Assembly (NCBI RefSeq): GCF_029961145.1
Contig: NZ_JASBRG010000007.1
Location: forward strand, 1,406,155-1,470,154
Direction of reading: 5' to 3'
Source of the DNA: Pinibacter soli
GTDB taxonomy: Bacteria > Bacteroidota > Bacteroidia > Chitinophagales > Chitinophagaceae
DNA: 64,000 nucleotides
Shown one piece after another: positions 1 to 9,827 of this stretch. A model generated the notes under the pieces. The model was not told the origin of the DNA and did not search any database. It saw only the letters and a list, made by a program, of their open reading frames with translations. The position numbers were made by a program, and so were the translations under genes. Every line of letters begins with the position of its first letter. Position 1 is the stretch's first letter.

Positions 1-1039
1 TGAAACACCATTGAAATTAGCGGATGGAAAACCTGCAAAGTTTTTTAGCTCTGTTGATAAAAGCACAACAGACTTACACTTCAAATGGATGCAGCAATAT
101 GGCGTTGACGGTGTTTTCATGCAGCGTTTTTTTGATGATGTAAAAAATGAAAATAGAAAGAAAGAGTCTTCGGCTATTTTAAAAAATGCCTTCGAAGCTG
201 CTTCTAAATATAAAAGGGCAATCGCTGTGATGTACGATCTATCCGGATTACCGGGCAGTGGCGAAGATTGCTCCGCTATTATTAACGACTGGAAATATCT
301 TGTTGATCAATTAAAAGTCACCAACCAGGACAGCGAAAAAACATACCTGCATCATCGCGGCAAACCCGTTGTTGTAATCTGGGGCGTTGGCTTTCCTGAC
401 AGACCTTATAATATCCGCAACATTGGTTTAGAGCGTTTGATCAACTTCCTGAAGAATGATCCTGTGTATGGCAATTGCACTGTAATGCTTGGCGTACCTA
501 CAGCATGGCGTGAACTGAATGCTGATTGTTTGCAGGATAATTATCTGCATGAATTGATCCGCATGGCAGACATGATCTTACCGTGGACGGTTCAACGTTT
601 CTCTCCACTGCTACATAATGATATGGATCGTTATCGTGACCTGATGATTGAAGACATGAAATGGTGCAGGCAAAACAATATTGACTATGTGCCTTGTGTA
701 TATCCAGGCTTTAGCTGGCACAACCTGAGTGTACATGCCTTTCCGGATGATATTAAACCCGTTGGTTCTATTCCGCGCCAGGGCGGTCGTTTCTACTGGC
801 AGCTGATCTCAACGGCTATTAAAGCCGGTGGCAAAATGTTGTACGTTGCGATGTTTGATGAGGTGAATGAAGGCACGGCCATTTTTAAGTGTACAGACAA
901 TGTGCCTGTTGGAAAAAATGTAGAGTTCTTAAAAATGGGCGGAACGCCACCTGATCAATATTTATGGTTAACGGGACAAGCGGGAAAAACATTGCGCGGC
1001 GAAGTTCCACTGAGCTTTTCAATGCCTGAAAGAAAATAG
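1..1039 (+). CDS. GH71/99-like glycoside hydrolase, 5' end outside window
   Basis: The reading frame is open from the first base of the window, so the N-terminus lies to the left; the in-frame TTG at 11 is unlikely to be the true start. About 345 residues are visible. The sequence has the look of the glycoside hydrolase family 71/99-like proteins of Bacteroidetes (endo-mannosidase/xylosidase-type TIM barrels): an early FKWMQQYGVDGVFMQRFF stretch, a central PVVVIWGVGFPDRPYN strand, and near the end the acidic AMFDEVNEGTAIFK segment that in this family lines the active site. It would hydrolyse a plant or fungal glycan, probably in the periplasm or outside the cell, but the substrate cannot be read from the sequence and any signal peptide would be off the window. 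No gene follows on the same strand. Family assignment is fairly secure; exact activity is not. Confidence 0.75.
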   Translation, partial: ETPLKLADGKPAKFFSSVDKSTTDLHFKWMQQYGVDGVFMQRFFDDVKNENRKKESSAILKNAFEAASKYKRAIAVMYDLSGLPGSGEDCSAIINDWKYLVDQLKVTNQDSEKTYLHHRGKPVVVIWGVGFPDRPYNIRNIGLERLINFLKNDPVYGNCTVMLGVPTAWRELNADCLQDNYLHELIRMADMILPWTVQRFSPLLHNDMDRYRDLMIEDMKWCRQNNIDYVPCVYPGFSWHNLSVHAFPDDIKPVGSIPRQGGRFYWQLISTAIKAGGKMLYVAMFDEVNEGTAIFKCTDNVPVGKNVEFLKMGGTPPDQYLWLTGQAGKTLRGEVPLSFSMPERK

Positions 1040-1210
1040 TTTCTCTTGGTTTTTTAGTTTTTAACACAGAACATGACCCTTAAAACATGGAAGTAACCCT
1101 TTCGACAAGTAATGTAGAAGCAGCCTGAAAGTTGGGAGGGTTTTCCTTTTTAACCGCATTTAACCGTAAAGGCGCGAAGGTGGCGCAAAGGAAGCAAAGG
1201 CCAGTTTTTT

Positions 1211-1353
1211 AACCACAGAGGAAAGGAGTTTTTTTCACAGAGTAAACAGAGATGTTATATCAAAACATAAATCTAACTCCCGAAAACACAGAGAGGGAAT
1301 GAGGGTTTCACAAATCTCCTTCCCTCTGTGAAAAAACTCCTTTCCTCTGTGGT
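1211..1353. repeat. Intergenic inverted repeat, copy 1 (ACCACAGAG family)
   Basis: Left arm at 1211-1242 (begins AACCACAGAGGAAAGGAG) and right arm at 1324-1353 (ends CTCCTTTCCTCTGTGGT) are reverse complements over about 30 bases, differing by one A in the central run. They enclose about 80 bases and could form a long stem. A second repetitive motif with units like GGCGCGAAGG and GGCGCAAAGG lies just before it at about 1151-1199. Two more copies of the inverted repeat occur near 10.5 kb and 11.5 kb. Nothing else is seen in the gap 1040-1445. Confidence 0.75.
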
Positions 1354-1445
1354 AAAAAATAACGACTCGAACAGAAACCTACAAGTGCCCATCCAAAAAG
1401 CATGACACACCTATTAATTTCTAGTTCCTAACTCCTAATTCCTCG

Positions 1446-3794
1446 TTAATCTACCATCACTCCCACTCTCAAAGCTTTCAATCCCGACACTCCCTGAAGA
1501 TCTTCGAGATCAAGATATTCAAGATCATCCATCAGCATTTTTTCGCCTTGCAAATATTTGATGTAAGAGATGTATTCGTCTGCTTCTTTTTGATTGAAGT
1601 AGATCAACGCTATCTTGTTTGGTTGTGTAAGACGTTCGCCTGTGTCGCGAACGTGCACCTTGTCAATTCGTTTTTTAATGATGTGATAGCGGATGTTATA
1701 AGCGCCTTCTACATCAAAACGCTTTTCATCTTTTCTGAATCGTATATCAATCGGATGTGAGTGAATGAAAATAAGCTGCGTTGTTTCTACCTGTCTTGGA
1801 ATATGCGGCAACAGGGAGTGCGAATACTTCGCCACTGTAACCATTGATGTAAGCTGCATCAGGCGAAGATTGCTGAGATACATATCATTGTACGGCTTGT
1901 CGGGCGTGATAGACTGACCAATATAAATATCGTACTCAACACCATCGGTTCTGAACTTTTCAAAGTAACATGGATACGCCTGCTGTATCTCAATTTTCAG
2001 CAACTCAAAATAATTGTTAAGCGATGAAATGACAGTGTTCATCGACCTTTCGAGTTGCCGGCGATTATGATAAGCCTTACCGGCTTTTTCATCAATCGCA
2101 CTGAAATATTCATCTGTTACATTTCTATAGGCCGGATTGCTTTCGGTGAAATTGATCAGGAAGGGAGTGATGTCATTCTCAAGAAAATCATTCAGCTTTA
2201 CTTCTTCATTAAACTCCGAAACTGCCGCTATCTTTTGAATCCATTGCTGGGTAACAAATATCTTTTCGTCGATCAATCCAAATCCGGAACGCTTTTTCAG
2301 TTCCTGTAACACCTTCACCAAAATATTGAATTGCACCTGCATATCCTTGTACAATGCGGCGTTGCGCTCTATCGTTGAATTACGAATATCAACAGCTCCA
2401 TACAAAGGATATACATTTTCAAAAACAATGTCTTCGATCTCCGGATCGGGAACCTGCTGCGATACATCACGCATATGATGCCATGCTACCTCATTAAACT
2501 TCCATTGTACAGAAGGCTGAATGGCGGTAAACCTTTCCTTGATCACTTTATTCAATCCGTTTCCAAACTCATCGATGGTATTCTTCATTAACTGAGAAAT
2601 CAATGGTATTGCAGGATCAAGGCGCGACAACAGACCTTCAGTAAATACGCCTTCTTTTTTACAAAATACTTCTAGCATACCAACCAGCAGGTTGTTGAAG
2701 AAAACCGGAATAAATGCAAAAGACCGAACGCCTGCCAATTTCATACACTTGAGATAGTTTTCCTTTTCCGTATCATCTTCGCTAATCTCATTATAAAAAA
2801 CAATCCTCGGATTTTTGAAGTATTTTTCAGTCAGCGCTGCGTATGCAGTCTCCATGTGTACAAAATCTTTTGTGGATCTTACCAGCATACTGTTTGTACA
2901 CACCTTATCCTTAAAAACGAGTTTGTTGTTTATCTGCAAAAACGGTAACGCACCAAATTCAATATCCTTGCTGCCTATAAGCGTTTTCAAAGCGTTGGTG
3001 ATCTTCGCATAATTTTCACTTTCATCATCGGAATGCGACAGTAAAAGATTTTTAATTGTATCCAGCGCATAAGAAGACGTCACATCCTCCGCGTTTGTGA
3101 TACCAAAACCTTCAAAGCGGAACATGTTTAGCGGCATGAGTTCATGCAGCCTTGCAAGTATCTCATCTTTATCTGTTTGCCTTGATTGGAACAATGTCAT
3201 GTCCAGTTGTGGCAAAGGTTTCAAGGGAACGATGTCTGTAAATCTTGTATCAGGATTAATCTTGTAATATTTAGCCAACCCCGTTTCTTTATCGTCCAAT
3301 TGCTTGATCATTTCCTGGTTGAAAAAACTGGGAATATCGTAGAACATTTCAAGTATAAGAGAATAGGACATTTCAGCAAGTCCTTTCTGTAAATCTTCAT
3401 TGCCTTTTGTGATCGCGTTGTTGATCACGCCCTTTGCATCTTTGTTGGTAATGAGATTGAAAAATGCATTGGTGCTAAAAAACAATGATGGCACACCTGG
3501 CGTGCAAAGCGCCCAGTAATGACTTTCTTCATCGGCTACAACCGGCGATACCGCTGCATATACAAGCTCCAATTGTTTTGAATACTTGTACATTTCTTTT
3601 ACATCAATCGGGCTCAACAGTTCCGGATGACGTTCGAACTGATCGATGATGTATTTGAAGAAATGATTTTTATGCATGTTGTCTTTGTCGTTCCTGCTTT
3701 TTAAAAAGCGGATAAACGGCCCGAATGACAACGCTATTTCAACAGTTGAATCAGGCGGCAAATCAGGGAAGACGTTTATTATCGTGTTCTGCAT
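1446..3794 (-). CDS. GAF-domain-containing cytoplasmic protein
   Basis: A 782-residue protein with no signal peptide or clear membrane segment. The middle portion (about residues 260-400) reads like a GAF small-molecule-binding domain, ending in a strand-turn-strand FIPVFFNNLLVGMLEVFCKKEG typical of GAF cores. I see no GGDEF, EAL, histidine kinase or HTH output module. Long helical stretches flank the GAF core. Proteins of this size and layout, annotated only as GAF domain protein, are common in Chitinophagaceae. The start is only 4 bases downstream of the stop of the metallophosphoesterase gene on the same strand, so the two are probably co-transcribed. Role unknown; a sensory or regulatory part is an inference from the GAF domain alone. 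Confidence 0.7.
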   Translation of the reverse strand: MQNTIINVFPDLPPDSTVEIALSFGPFIRFLKSRNDKDNMHKNHFFKYIIDQFERHPELLSPIDVKEMYKYSKQLELVYAAVSPVVADEESHYWALCTPGVPSLFFSTNAFFNLITNKDAKGVINNAITKGNEDLQKGLAEMSYSLILEMFYDIPSFFNQEMIKQLDDKETGLAKYYKINPDTRFTDIVPLKPLPQLDMTLFQSRQTDKDEILARLHELMPLNMFRFEGFGITNAEDVTSSYALDTIKNLLLSHSDDESENYAKITNALKTLIGSKDIEFGALPFLQINNKLVFKDKVCTNSMLVRSTKDFVHMETAYAALTEKYFKNPRIVFYNEISEDDTEKENYLKCMKLAGVRSFAFIPVFFNNLLVGMLEVFCKKEGVFTEGLLSRLDPAIPLISQLMKNTIDEFGNGLNKVIKERFTAIQPSVQWKFNEVAWHHMRDVSQQVPDPEIEDIVFENVYPLYGAVDIRNSTIERNAALYKDMQVQFNILVKVLQELKKRSGFGLIDEKIFVTQQWIQKIAAVSEFNEEVKLNDFLENDITPFLINFTESNPAYRNVTDEYFSAIDEKAGKAYHNRRQLERSMNTVISSLNNYFELLKIEIQQAYPCYFEKFRTDGVEYDIYIGQSITPDKPYNDMYLSNLRLMQLTSMVTVAKYSHSLLPHIPRQVETTQLIFIHSHPIDIRFRKDEKRFDVEGAYNIRYHIIKKRIDKVHVRDTGERLTQPNKIALIYFNQKEADEYISYIKYLQGEKMLMDDLEYLDLEDLQGVSGLKALRVGVMVD

Positions 3795-3798
3795 AGTA

Positions 3799-6700
3799 TT
3801 AAAATCTAAATCCCATTGTAAAATATGGATACCAGCCTTCGGGAGAGTATCCCATTACAAAATTAAAAGAGAGCATTGATGCAGGCGCAAAATAAATGCC
3901 ACCTCCTACACCGTTGTGCCATTTGTTCGAATTGTCAGGCACTTCCCAAACACGGCCAATATCCCAGAAACCAGTAAGTCCCAATTGTCCTGGTAAAATA
4001 TAATTAGCAACATCTGCCAGTTTTATTCTGAGTTCCAGATTGTTGTAAAAGCTGTGTTGCCCCGCAAAACGATATTGCCTGTAGCCCAGCAAGTTTTCTT
4101 GTCCGCCGATAAATGCAGATTGATAAAAAGTTGTTTTGCCAACACTTACAGTTCCACCAAATCTTTCTGCCAGCACGACAGTCGCACGGGGATTCAAACT
4201 CTTGTACAGGGCCACCTCCGGTATAAACTGCATGAAATCATTGGCATATTCACCAATGCCTTTGTAGGCCTGTATGCGAAGGCTTACATAGGTGCCCCAT
4301 TGCGGAATGACCTTGCTGTTTCGCTTGTCGCTTAACAATGTTATCTGACCACCAAGATGCAGTTTATTTTTATCAATGATTAAACTATCGTACGAACCGA
4401 TGTGTGAAGTATTCTCGATAAACCTGCCTTTGTTGTCTTCTGAGTCATACGCATAATAATACAATGATGGCCCGATGCTCAGCGTACCATCTTTTCTACC
4501 ATTCCAGCGCAGCGCAGGATCAAGTTGATAGGCACCATATCTTGTGCGGTAATATCTTTTGTAATCACCTGTTTTATCGTAGACGGTTTCGTTGCCACGG
4601 CCAAAGAAATTGATGGTATTATTCGGCGCCCTTATTACTGCCTGTAAAGTAAAATCTGCTTTACCAACAGCATCGATCCATTCGCCATTATACCTGATCC
4701 GGTATGCTTTTGTGGAGAACGAATGACCCGCCACCAATTGATGCATACTTGCATAAGGAAACTTCCTGAAACCCTCCTGCTTCGTGTATTTGAAGCCCGC
4801 GCCAATAATAAGACCATCATCAATATTAATACCCACCAATGCCATCGGCATCCAGATATTGTACAGATTCGTTTGAGTGTAAGATGTGTTCAAACTATCA
4901 TCAGAAATATGTCGTTTCAATTGAGACGTATCGCCCGTGAAATGAGAGCCATTATTCTTATCGTACAATTTTACTTTGTTCTTCGAATCAACAATGTTAT
5001 AGCTCTTGCTGTCATCGCCACCGATGATGCGCAGTTTAACAGCCGATGCTGGACTGTTGAGAATTACGCTGTCATTACCGTCGCCAAGATACAAACGCAC
5101 TTCTTTAGTGGCATTAGCAGGATAGGTCTTGTTCATCAATTCGTCTTTCACCTTGCCATCCTTGTTGATCTTTGAAATGCGGATATTCATTCCTTTGTCA
5201 GGCGTATCGCTTATCTCCACCAGTTCATTTTTATTGCTCACCCTTATGTCAACGATCTTCTGAATGAAGTCATAATAATGTAGCATCGTTTCCGAAAGCC
5301 TGTCACGACGAGCTCTCAATATGGTTGTCAACTCATCATGCCGAATCGCGTAAGATACAGCAGGCAATCGTTTCAGCGCTTCTTCTATTACTGAATCTGT
5401 AACTGCTTTCGCAAATTTGTCGGCTTCTTTCTTCCACTCTTCACGAGTGAATTGCATCTCCGGATAGACATTGCCAAATCTTGTTTTGTACAACAACCAT
5501 TTCTCGTGCGACATTTCCGCGTCAAAGTTTCTGAATGTAGGGAGCACATATTCTTTCGAAACTATTTTAGGAATAAAGCCTTGCACTACGTGAAAAACCT
5601 GGTCACGATCGCGTGGCACAGCGAGATATTCTTTAGCCTTCTTGTCATCATTGTCGTTGTACCATCGCCATTGATCTTCATGCCTGTCCCAATCTCCCAG
5701 CAGCGCATCCAACATTCTCGCCCGTAAAAATTCTTTTGCATGAAGCTGATTGTCATTGTCCTTCTGCAAATTCTTTTTCATTTTTTCGGAGTTGTCAGAC
5801 TTGCCCAAAGGTTCTCTTTCTTCCAACAGCACAACAAGATTTGAAAACACTCTGCCATACATGCCAAGGTTCTTGTCCGGAGATAATACACCAATAACAG
5901 GTGATGCATGTGGCACCCTTACAGCATTCGCAATTGGCGGCACAACCAAGGCGGAGAAAGGATGCTGGCCACTTGTTACATCATCCAACCAATCCCTTGC
6001 AAATGTACCTTTCAGCGCATCAGGCAATAGTGCGTCTGGCAATTTCTCAACGCTGCGTATTACCCATTCTTTTCCGTCTTTATCTTCCAGCCTTAATGAT
6101 TTTGACTGCATACCACCGCCGAGTTGCAACGGCTTTAAACCTCCGTACAATTCAGAGATGCGCAACACCGGGAGCTTTGTGGGAGCGGCCCATTCCTTTC
6201 GGTAATTTTCGCCAAAGAAAAAGCGATGAGTCTTCCCAACAGAATCGTATGCCGCATGTACACTAACTACAACACTATCTTCTTTTATGGGCACGCTGTT
6301 TGATGCAACTATTTCCTGCTCGGGTGCATAAGGTATTGTATAAGTGAAGGCCTGATGTACCGTATCATCTTCGTAGATATAATACGTCACACGCAGCGCT
6401 GAGGTATTCAGCAAATCAACCGTAACATACCCCTGCGTGGCATCTGCAAACAAGGAGCCCTTTCCTTTTTTTGCATTGGTATGTTTTGCTCCTGCGCCGC
6501 TTACAACCTGTGTGCCTTTATCTTCAATGAATTGCAAGCCATGTTCATGTCCTGCGACATGCACAAGATTAGGCGCCCCTTCAAACACAGCATCTACACG
6601 GTTGATCATATCCTTGTACAATGGATGTTTTAAATCTTCCGGGTTGGGAAAAGTAGAACGCAAAAAAGGATACAGTGAACCGATACCAGGCAATGGGATG

Positions 6701-7404
6701 TATAAGTTTTTGCTGACCGATGTTAGCGGAAAAATATGATCCTTCCACGTGAACTTGCCGCCGTGTACGCCATAGCTTTGAAACGGATGATGCGATGCGA
6801 GCAAAACAATCTTGCCTCTATTCCGGTAACGCATTTCCGCAAGCTTGGCGAGCACATCTTTCTTTGTGTAGCAGTCACAATCAGCGTCTTCATTTTTTTT
6901 ATCGAAGGGAAACAACCACCATTCGCTGTCAAAGGCAATGATTACGAGATCATTGGTAAGATGTATCTCCACAGGATCAGGGCAACCGTTTGGCGGAATC
7001 AACTTCAACAATGAATCGTTCTGTTCCTCCAAATACTGCCATTGATATTTAATTTTCGACAATCCTTTAGGCCCCATCTTGTCCCAGTCATGATTGCCCG
7101 GCACAAAGTATACGGGTGCCCCTTTTGCCCGCATCGGTTGAAATTGCGATTGCAGTATTTGTTTTGTTTTGTCTGCATTCTTGGCGTCCGGCAGCGCCAT
7201 TCCCCTGGGGTACACATTGTCCCCCAAATACATCACGGTCGTTTTTCCCTGCAGTATGTGATTGGAAGCATGTATTAGTGCCTTTTGCTGTGCAGGATTC
7301 ATTTCACCCGCATCACCAATAAATATTACCCGGTGCTGAATGCTGTCCTGAGCGTACGATGCACCAAAGCATAAGAGGGTTAGTATGGTTAATAAAATTC
7401 TCAT
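3799..7404 (-). CDS. Secreted metallophosphoesterase fused to outer-membrane beta-barrel
   Basis: The start is set at 7404, giving 1201 residues that open with a clean signal peptide (MRILLTILTLLCFGASYAQ); the longer frame to 7506 would put 34 unlikely residues in front. The N-terminal third is a calcineurin-like phosphoesterase with GDAG (about 30-33), LGDNVYP (about 60-66), GNHDW (about 103-107) and GHEH motifs, all metal ligands of that superfamily. The C-terminal 400 or so residues alternate polar and aromatic residues in beta-barrel fashion and end in FTMGFRF with a terminal Phe, like the Omp85/surface-antigen barrel. Known family members are annotated as metallophosphoesterase or surface antigen. 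The likely picture is a phosphatase domain tethered to an outer-membrane barrel. It is followed after 4 bases by the GAF gene. Confidence 0.85.
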   Translation of the reverse strand: MRILLTILTLLCFGASYAQDSIQHRVIFIGDAGEMNPAQQKALIHASNHILQGKTTVMYLGDNVYPRGMALPDAKNADKTKQILQSQFQPMRAKGAPVYFVPGNHDWDKMGPKGLSKIKYQWQYLEEQNDSLLKLIPPNGCPDPVEIHLTNDLVIIAFDSEWWLFPFDKKNEDADCDCYTKKDVLAKLAEMRYRNRGKIVLLASHHPFQSYGVHGGKFTWKDHIFPLTSVSKNLYIPLPGIGSLYPFLRSTFPNPEDLKHPLYKDMINRVDAVFEGAPNLVHVAGHEHGLQFIEDKGTQVVSGAGAKHTNAKKGKGSLFADATQGYVTVDLLNTSALRVTYYIYEDDTVHQAFTYTIPYAPEQEIVASNSVPIKEDSVVVSVHAAYDSVGKTHRFFFGENYRKEWAAPTKLPVLRISELYGGLKPLQLGGGMQSKSLRLEDKDGKEWVIRSVEKLPDALLPDALKGTFARDWLDDVTSGQHPFSALVVPPIANAVRVPHASPVIGVLSPDKNLGMYGRVFSNLVVLLEEREPLGKSDNSEKMKKNLQKDNDNQLHAKEFLRARMLDALLGDWDRHEDQWRWYNDNDDKKAKEYLAVPRDRDQVFHVVQGFIPKIVSKEYVLPTFRNFDAEMSHEKWLLYKTRFGNVYPEMQFTREEWKKEADKFAKAVTDSVIEEALKRLPAVSYAIRHDELTTILRARRDRLSETMLHYYDFIQKIVDIRVSNKNELVEISDTPDKGMNIRISKINKDGKVKDELMNKTYPANATKEVRLYLGDGNDSVILNSPASAVKLRIIGGDDSKSYNIVDSKNKVKLYDKNNGSHFTGDTSQLKRHISDDSLNTSYTQTNLYNIWMPMALVGINIDDGLIIGAGFKYTKQEGFRKFPYASMHQLVAGHSFSTKAYRIRYNGEWIDAVGKADFTLQAVIRAPNNTINFFGRGNETVYDKTGDYKRYYRTRYGAYQLDPALRWNGRKDGTLSIGPSLYYYAYDSEDNKGRFIENTSHIGSYDSLIIDKNKLHLGGQITLLSDKRNSKVIPQWGTYVSLRIQAYKGIGEYANDFMQFIPEVALYKSLNPRATVVLAERFGGTVSVGKTTFYQSAFIGGQENLLGYRQYRFAGQHSFYNNLELRIKLADVANYILPGQLGLTGFWDIGRVWEVPDNSNKWHNGVGGGIYFAPASMLSFNFVMGYSPEGWYPYFTMGFRF

Positions 7405-7502
7405 CGAATTGGTTTGGTATTGTTTGCAGTGTACGACGTATGTTGTACGAAACTCTTTATAGTGTTGCATCCGAATGACTTTCGTACATCGTACATTGCC
7501 TA

Positions 7503-8375
7503 TCATTTCTCTTTTCTCTTAAACTTCAAAATATTTCCTGCTGACAAATCATCTCCTTCATTTGATATGTACATGTTGCCTTCCGCATCAAATGCAATAC
7601 CTTCCGGTTGATTGAACATGTTACCGTCTAAGTGATACGCGCCCTTCACTTTCCATTGACCGTCTGTAATGACCAATAATTTATTGACCGCTGACAAAAT
7701 AAACCATTCTCCCGTGATTGGATTTTTGGTTAAGGCAGAAGGCCTGAATCCCCGCTTAACCTTTCCGGTAAAGGGTTTGATGGACTGCACATCAATTGTA
7801 AAACTTCCTGTTTGGTATAATGAATCACCGCCCTGCAAAATGTAGCCGGTTACAAAATCTTTGTTTTCATCAGTCTCGCAGTTTTTGCAAAGCACGTATA
7901 GTTTGTTTGTAGCTTCCTCTGCAAACAAACCTTCGTATTCACCTTTTGGCAACAGGCCCTTCCATTCTGTTGTGCTATCTATCTCTTCATACACAGCATC
8001 ACCAAAATCTATTACGTAAATACTCCCGCTGCTTTTAAGAATATACACTTTATCATTGGCAATGCTCACATCTTCATAATCGCCGCCTTTTGCAAACTTT
8101 GCATGGTATTGCTTCTTGGTGCCCCATGCTAGCCTAAACAATTTCCCCTCCTCATCTTGGATCGCGTAAACAGTGTCATTTTTACCTTTGGGAAAACTGA
8201 TCCCGGAAATTTCCAGCAATGTTTCAGGCATGGTAAAACGCTCAGGTTTTGACAAGTCGTAATGGGGCAATTTATTTTTTTTATCGCCATCGTCACCGTC
8301 GACAGAATCGCAGGCGAATAAAGTGAGCAGAGCCATCAGCATACTTAAAAAATATGTCTTACGAATCCACGTCAT
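7503..8375 (-). CDS. SdiA-regulated-type beta-propeller lipoprotein
   Basis: A 290-residue protein starting with a lipoprotein signal (lipobox LFAC, Cys at about residue 22). The body contains strand pairs such as LLEISGISFPKGKNDTVYAIQDEEGKL and QPEGIAFDAEGNMYISNEGD, the hallmarks of the SdiA-regulated / phytase-like six-bladed beta-propeller family. It is expected in the periplasm or at the outer membrane. The metallophosphoesterase gene starts 98 bases downstream on the same strand, so the two may form an operon; the pairing of a propeller with a phosphoesterase hints at phosphate-ester chemistry, but that is inference. The gap between them contains short GTAC-rich repeats (CGTACATCGTACA and related) of unknown meaning. 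Confidence 0.75.
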   Translation of the reverse strand: MTWIRKTYFLSMLMALLTLFACDSVDGDDGDKKNKLPHYDLSKPERFTMPETLLEISGISFPKGKNDTVYAIQDEEGKLFRLAWGTKKQYHAKFAKGGDYEDVSIANDKVYILKSSGSIYVIDFGDAVYEEIDSTTEWKGLLPKGEYEGLFAEEATNKLYVLCKNCETDENKDFVTGYILQGGDSLYQTGSFTIDVQSIKPFTGKVKRGFRPSALTKNPITGEWFILSAVNKLLVITDGQWKVKGAYHLDGNMFNQPEGIAFDAEGNMYISNEGDDLSAGNILKFKRKEK

Positions 8376-8465
8376 AGTTTTTTTACTTTAAATACTTTTA
8401 AGTCGCACTTTTTATTGTGATCATCTCGCTATGAATTGACAGCGCTTGCATAACAACAGAACTTA

Positions 8466-9689
8466 TTAATGAGCAAAGAATATTGCCGCTATTGAATAAG
8501 CAATTACAGAAACAATCACTCCAAACATGAAGACGTTGTATCCTGCACGAAGCAGCCTGTATTTGCGCCCCAGCACTACGCCTTGCGAATACACATCGCG
8601 TGTGAGATTACCATAAAGAAACTCTCGATCGCTCATCATGGATTTCATTGCATCCCTATACTCTTCATAATTCATGCGATAGAAATTTCCGAAGAACAGG
8701 AGGTTCACTTTTTTATCTGCAATATCCTGAGGGATAAAAGTTCCCGGAGGTATAGATGGACGTGTTGACAAAATACATAGCGTCATTGTTACGACACATA
8801 CTGCCAGCAATAAAATGGTTGGAATGATAAGATGGTGGTTGTCCTCCAGCTTCCTCAACATCACACTTAGCAATACGGATAAAATGATGGATGTTGTCGT
8901 GATCATGATATGCGCTTTATTGTCGGCCATATCACTCAGTCGCTGGTGATTGTTGGAAGTGATGCGAAACATTGTTTCAATGCCTCTTTCCGGTCTGTCT
9001 GGTTTCTGTTTTTTATTTTCTGTTGCAGCCGGCTGTTCTCCTACTCCTGTATGGTTTGGTTTTTTCACTTTCTTTTCTTTGTTGTGTTCGTCTTCCGATT
9101 CTTTCTTCTTCAACTTTTCAAGATTCTGTTGCTTAACAGGATCAAGAAATTTGTGTGCATAATCTGTATGATAATGATGAAATTCAAAAAGTTTTATCGT
9201 TCCCAATCGCCATTCCTGTTTTGATATTTCTTTACCGAACCTATGCTCCATTTCTTTCCTAACCTGTTTATTTTGCTCCCTGAATTCTTCCGTTCCCAAG
9301 TGATAAAGATCCGCATCGCATACGATCTGCTCAAGCAAGGTTTGTGGCGCCTGCGGCAGCTTTGTAGCGAGTATACAATTTTTGATAGCTTCTATAATGG
9401 ATTGATCTACACCTCTTGCAAGCAAAAACTTTTCGCCCATAGCGGCTCCCTCCTGCTCATGATCCATTCCCCCTCCGATGAGATAACCAGTATCGTGATA
9501 CCACGCAGCCGCATTTACAATGAACGAATCCTTATCATCAAGCTTGTAATAGCGGGCAATTTTTCCGGCATTGGCTACTACGTTTTGCGTATGTGCGAGA
9601 TTGTGGTAGGAATAAATTCCTTTATCATTAATCTGAAAAAAAATCGTGACTTCATGTTTTATATCCGCAAGTTTTTGGGCGTAGTTCAT
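8466..9689 (-). CDS. HD-domain phosphohydrolase fused to Pycsar-type TM effector domain (DUF5706-like)
   Basis: This 407-residue protein joins two parts. Residues 1-180 are an HD-superfamily metal-dependent phosphohydrolase: YHNLAHT with His33, the HD pair His65-Asp66 and CDADLYH with Asp125. Residues about 190-235 form a Lys/Glu-rich linker. Residues about 240-405 match the membrane domain first called DUF5706 and later named PycTM in the Pycsar anti-phage system: the ADNKAHIMITTTSIILSVLLS first membrane helix, a second at about 288-306, a third at about 385-405. In Pycsar this domain is opened by cyclic pyrimidine nucleotides made by a PycC cyclase. No cyclase is visible nearby. HD-PycTM fusions are found as lone chromosomal genes in Bacteroidetes. 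Whether it acts in defence or nucleotide signalling is not shown here. Confidence 0.8.
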   Translation of the reverse strand: MNYAQKLADIKHEVTIFFQINDKGIYSYHNLAHTQNVVANAGKIARYYKLDDKDSFIVNAAAWYHDTGYLIGGGMDHEQEGAAMGEKFLLARGVDQSIIEAIKNCILATKLPQAPQTLLEQIVCDADLYHLGTEEFREQNKQVRKEMEHRFGKEISKQEWRLGTIKLFEFHHYHTDYAHKFLDPVKQQNLEKLKKKESEDEHNKEKKVKKPNHTGVGEQPAATENKKQKPDRPERGIETMFRITSNNHQRLSDMADNKAHIMITTTSIILSVLLSVMLRKLEDNHHLIIPTILLLAVCVVTMTLCILSTRPSIPPGTFIPQDIADKKVNLLFFGNFYRMNYEEYRDAMKSMMSDREFLYGNLTRDVYSQGVVLGRKYRLLRAGYNVFMFGVIVSVIAYSIAAIFFAH

Positions 9690-9827
9690 ATGAGTGGTTT
9701 TGTGGCAATGACTGAATAACTGAACTTGAACGTCAGCCAGTTCATCAATAATTTAATTATTCAATAGTTCAACCCCTCAGTTACTCAGTCTCAGTAAATT
9801 AAAACAATTTAGAAAACAACCTCCGCT

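Noticed and set aside
1151-1199. GGCGCGAAGG/GGCGCAAAGG units as a CRISPR-like array
   Set aside because: Units are short, uneven and adjacent, without spacers of constant length; this is a simple dispersed repeat.
4723-6266. Several plus-strand frames of 90-150 codons opposite the metallophosphoesterase gene
   Set aside because: They are antisense shadows of a clear coding gene; their sequences have no protein-like pattern.
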